DNA of 64,000 bases, from positions 534,488 to 598,487 of the forward strand of contig VXAZ01009368.1 of assembly GCA_013399875.1 (NCBI GenBank), written 5' to 3'. Below the pieces are notes generated by a model. It did no database searches and was not told the DNA's origin. It saw only the letters and a list, made by a program, of their open reading frames with translations. The stretch comes from Gymnorhina tibicen (Eukaryota; Chordata; Aves; Passeriformes; Artamidae). Made by a program: the position numbers and the translations under genes. This document shows positions 61,920-64,000 of this stretch, in pieces (the first letter of the stretch is position 1; every line of letters begins with the position of its first letter).

Positions 61920-64000
61920 GTAGCAAGGCAACAAAAATGTCTTACACCAGATTTTGCAGCCAAGTAACCTGAGTGACAATACACTGCACAATTAATTGCC
62001 AGTTATCAATGTATTCTTGCTTGGTAGAAAACTTAATCACATATTCAACATTTAATCCCACTTTATGAAAGTTTAAGGATGTATTTAAGTGCTCGGTTTC
62101 ACTGTAACAGATCACTTTGCTCCATCTCTTTTACAGTTCTTCCCTCTGTCATTACACAGAACTGGACCAGCAGTATTTCTACATGAGTAGGATTGCAAGT
62201 GGCAAGGGAGCAGTTCTCTTTCTCGTGAGGACTATGGGTTTTCACCAGGATTCACATTTGGCTGTAACACCATGTTATCAGTGTCCCAAAGAGCAAAACT
62301 CATTGAGGGAGACTCTAGCATCTTTTAACTCCCCAAAATGTACCCACACTGTTCCTGCAAGTGCTGTTTACTGCATTTGAAACCTAGGCAGCAGACTTTT
62401 AAATCCCAGTGTGCATAACGTCTGCATGCAAACCAAAAGCAGGAGTTCCTCTGCTTTATTGGGTATTGAAACATTAAAAACAGGTGTTTAAAAACTGCAT
62501 TACAAATCTGTCTGCAACCTATATTATTTTTACCATGTGTAAGTAAATTGATCACTACTATGTTTCAACTGTTTCAGTGAAAATACGCAACTCCTGCTAA
62601 ATTATTTCTTAAACATGTGGAGGGAGGAGAAAGTTTACTTGATTTCACTACACTGACAGCATGCAAATGTTACTTCTGTGTATGTATACAGCAGATGCTG
62701 TAACGGATCATCTCCCTTTCATGGCATGTATCAAAGAAGATCTTGAGCTATTCTTCACAAGGAAAGAAATTATAAACCCCTGCTCATAAAGGAAGATGCA
62801 ATGTACTTTGAGAGAGCAATTTGACACCATACTTTCCACTGATTCAGCCTGTTAGTTGAAATAATGACTAATTAAAATGGAAAATCTGTATTATAACCAT
62901 ATATACTGATATTCCAGATCACAAGGTGTGTTACAGATGTAATTTTTTTACTCTTCTTACATATAAAAAATTAGAAAGTATGAAATCAGAAATTCCAATG
63001 GAGCTAGGTTGGTGTGAAAGGGATCTGAAATATGAACTGGCCTCCAGTATATCTTCAAACAGAATGCAGGCAATATGATTTTCATATACATGTTTTATGT
63101 AATTTGGAGTACCAAGAAAAAAAAATCATTTGCCCTGAGATATTACTTTTAGGAATAGAGGACAGATGTCTAGTTCCCAAAGCAGACTTGTAAAAAATTA
63201 ATCACCTGCCTCATGGAGGTTAGCAGTATTTGGCAGGTAGGTTAGCTCAACTCATAATGAAGCATCTGGCTTCTGGTAAAGCTGCATTTTAATTTTAAGT
63301 GTGTTTCATTTCAGATTTTGGGTGTATATTAACGTGCAATAATCTGGCAAGTCTGGAGCAGATCTGCTGATTGGTAACTTTGGCGTAGGTCTCCTCAACT
63401 GCAACCAAAACTAAGTCAAGTGACAACTGTGGTTCATGCCCAGATCACAGCCTCACATATCACCTGAACCTCCCTGAAAAGCTATTTTAAATCCAGTTGT
63501 CAACACCTCACCCATCCAGTCTTATTTTCTCAAAAATGGCTAAACTAACTAAGAATCAGCAAACCCCTAAGCGTGTGCTTGAATTAAGCAGGCTGAGCTG
63601 TCTGACTTCAGAAGTGCCCCAATACTGCTTTGAACGTAATTTGGTTTGAGTCTGGGGTTTTGTTGGGTTTTTTAATTGAGGTCTGGTAATTTCAGACAAG
63701 CAAAAGATCTACCCATGTTTTATTTTTCCTTAGAAAAGTGGGTAGCCATTTGTAGCCATTTCTAGCACTACTGGCAGCCTCTTCTGGCTAACCAGAAGCA
63801 TCTGCAACTTTGCCTTCTGATTCTGTGACAGAGCAAGAGACATGGCACCTGCAACTTTTAGCAGGAGTGATGCAATATTAAGCACAGGACAAAAAGGATG
63901 GAAAGGGCAAGAAAAACTATCACACTAACAGTCAAGGATGAGTCCTGATTCCTCCCTGAAAAGTAGTAGTACACATTTTAGAGGTACGCTTCCAAAATTA

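Larger units (their letters stand above)
46691..64000 (-). other. NFATC1: NFATC1 intron 4 (partial), no exon recognised
   Basis: At least 17.3 kb upstream of exon 5 on the gene strand. I looked for the exon expected to precede it (codons for the RAHYETEGSRG DNA-recognition loop, ending just before LHGY) by its reverse-complement pattern and did not find it, so exon 4 is likely beyond 64000. Contents: pentanucleotide repeat at 48321-48382, an inverted/tandem 9-mer array at 51422-51480, a 15-base tandem repeat with a hairpin at 59438-59520, and a 17-base tandem repeat at 61881-61919. Blocks at 53000-53950, 58135-58530 and 60600-60960 are richer in GC, with overlapping short open frames on both strands, none recognised. 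An unassigned stretch at 51670-52195 ends in AATAAA-containing sequence. Confidence 0.85.

Overview
The window is vertebrate nuclear DNA, almost certainly from a bird. It holds no bacterial-style operons. It has small coding islands spaced kilobases apart with GT-AG introns, several CR1 LINE 3' tails, one ERVL-type long LTR of the kind common in bird genomes, and one ERVK-type solo LTR. No short-interspersed elements of mammalian type were seen.

The only gene I can support is NFATC1 (NFATc1/NFAT2), the calcineurin-regulated Rel-family transcription factor. It lies on the minus strand, so its 5' end is beyond position 64000 and its transcription runs toward position 1. Six coding exons are present, at 46690-46488, 43363-43191, 41213-41073, 25937-25882, 24623-24491 and 11113-10427. 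In the 11-exon numbering used for mammals, which counts two alternative first exons, they correspond to exons 5 to 10; that numbering is inferred by alignment to the remembered protein. All six join in one open frame of 1393 bases (464 complete codons), every junction has an AG acceptor and a GT donor, and every split codon restores the expected residue, so this is an intact gene. Exons 5 and 6 carry the rest of the N-terminal Rel homology subdomain, exons 7 to 9 carry the linker and the IPT-fold C-terminal subdomain with a KRKR nuclear localisation motif, and exon 10 carries the long C-terminal activation region with two SUMO-consensus lysines. The first exons, the calcineurin-docking/SP-repeat exon and the exon with the DNA-recognition loop were not found and should lie beyond 64000. 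The last exon, expected to encode about 16 residues, was not found and probably lies before position 1.

The most informative structure is at exon 9. Its donor is the only one of the six with a non-consensus +5 base. Reading through it gives 15 more codons, then a stop, then an AATAAA 75 bases further on. This is the composite terminal exon and proximal poly(A) site that makes the short NFATc1/A isoform in mammals. Its tail is different here and is encoded across an A9 run.

Layout: 1-10426 is the last intron (partial); 10427-11113 exon 10; 11114-24490 intron 9, with an ERVK solo LTR and two CR1 tails; 24491-24623 exon 9; a 1.3 kb intron; 25882-25937 exon 8; 25938-41072 intron 7, with the ERVL LTR; 41073-41213 exon 7; 43191-43363 exon 6, with a CR1 tail in the preceding intron; 46488-46690 exon 5; and 46691-64000 the partial intron 4, which holds only short tandem repeats, hairpins and unassigned sequence. 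I saw no tRNA, rRNA, CRISPR or other non-eukaryotic feature and no convincing second gene.
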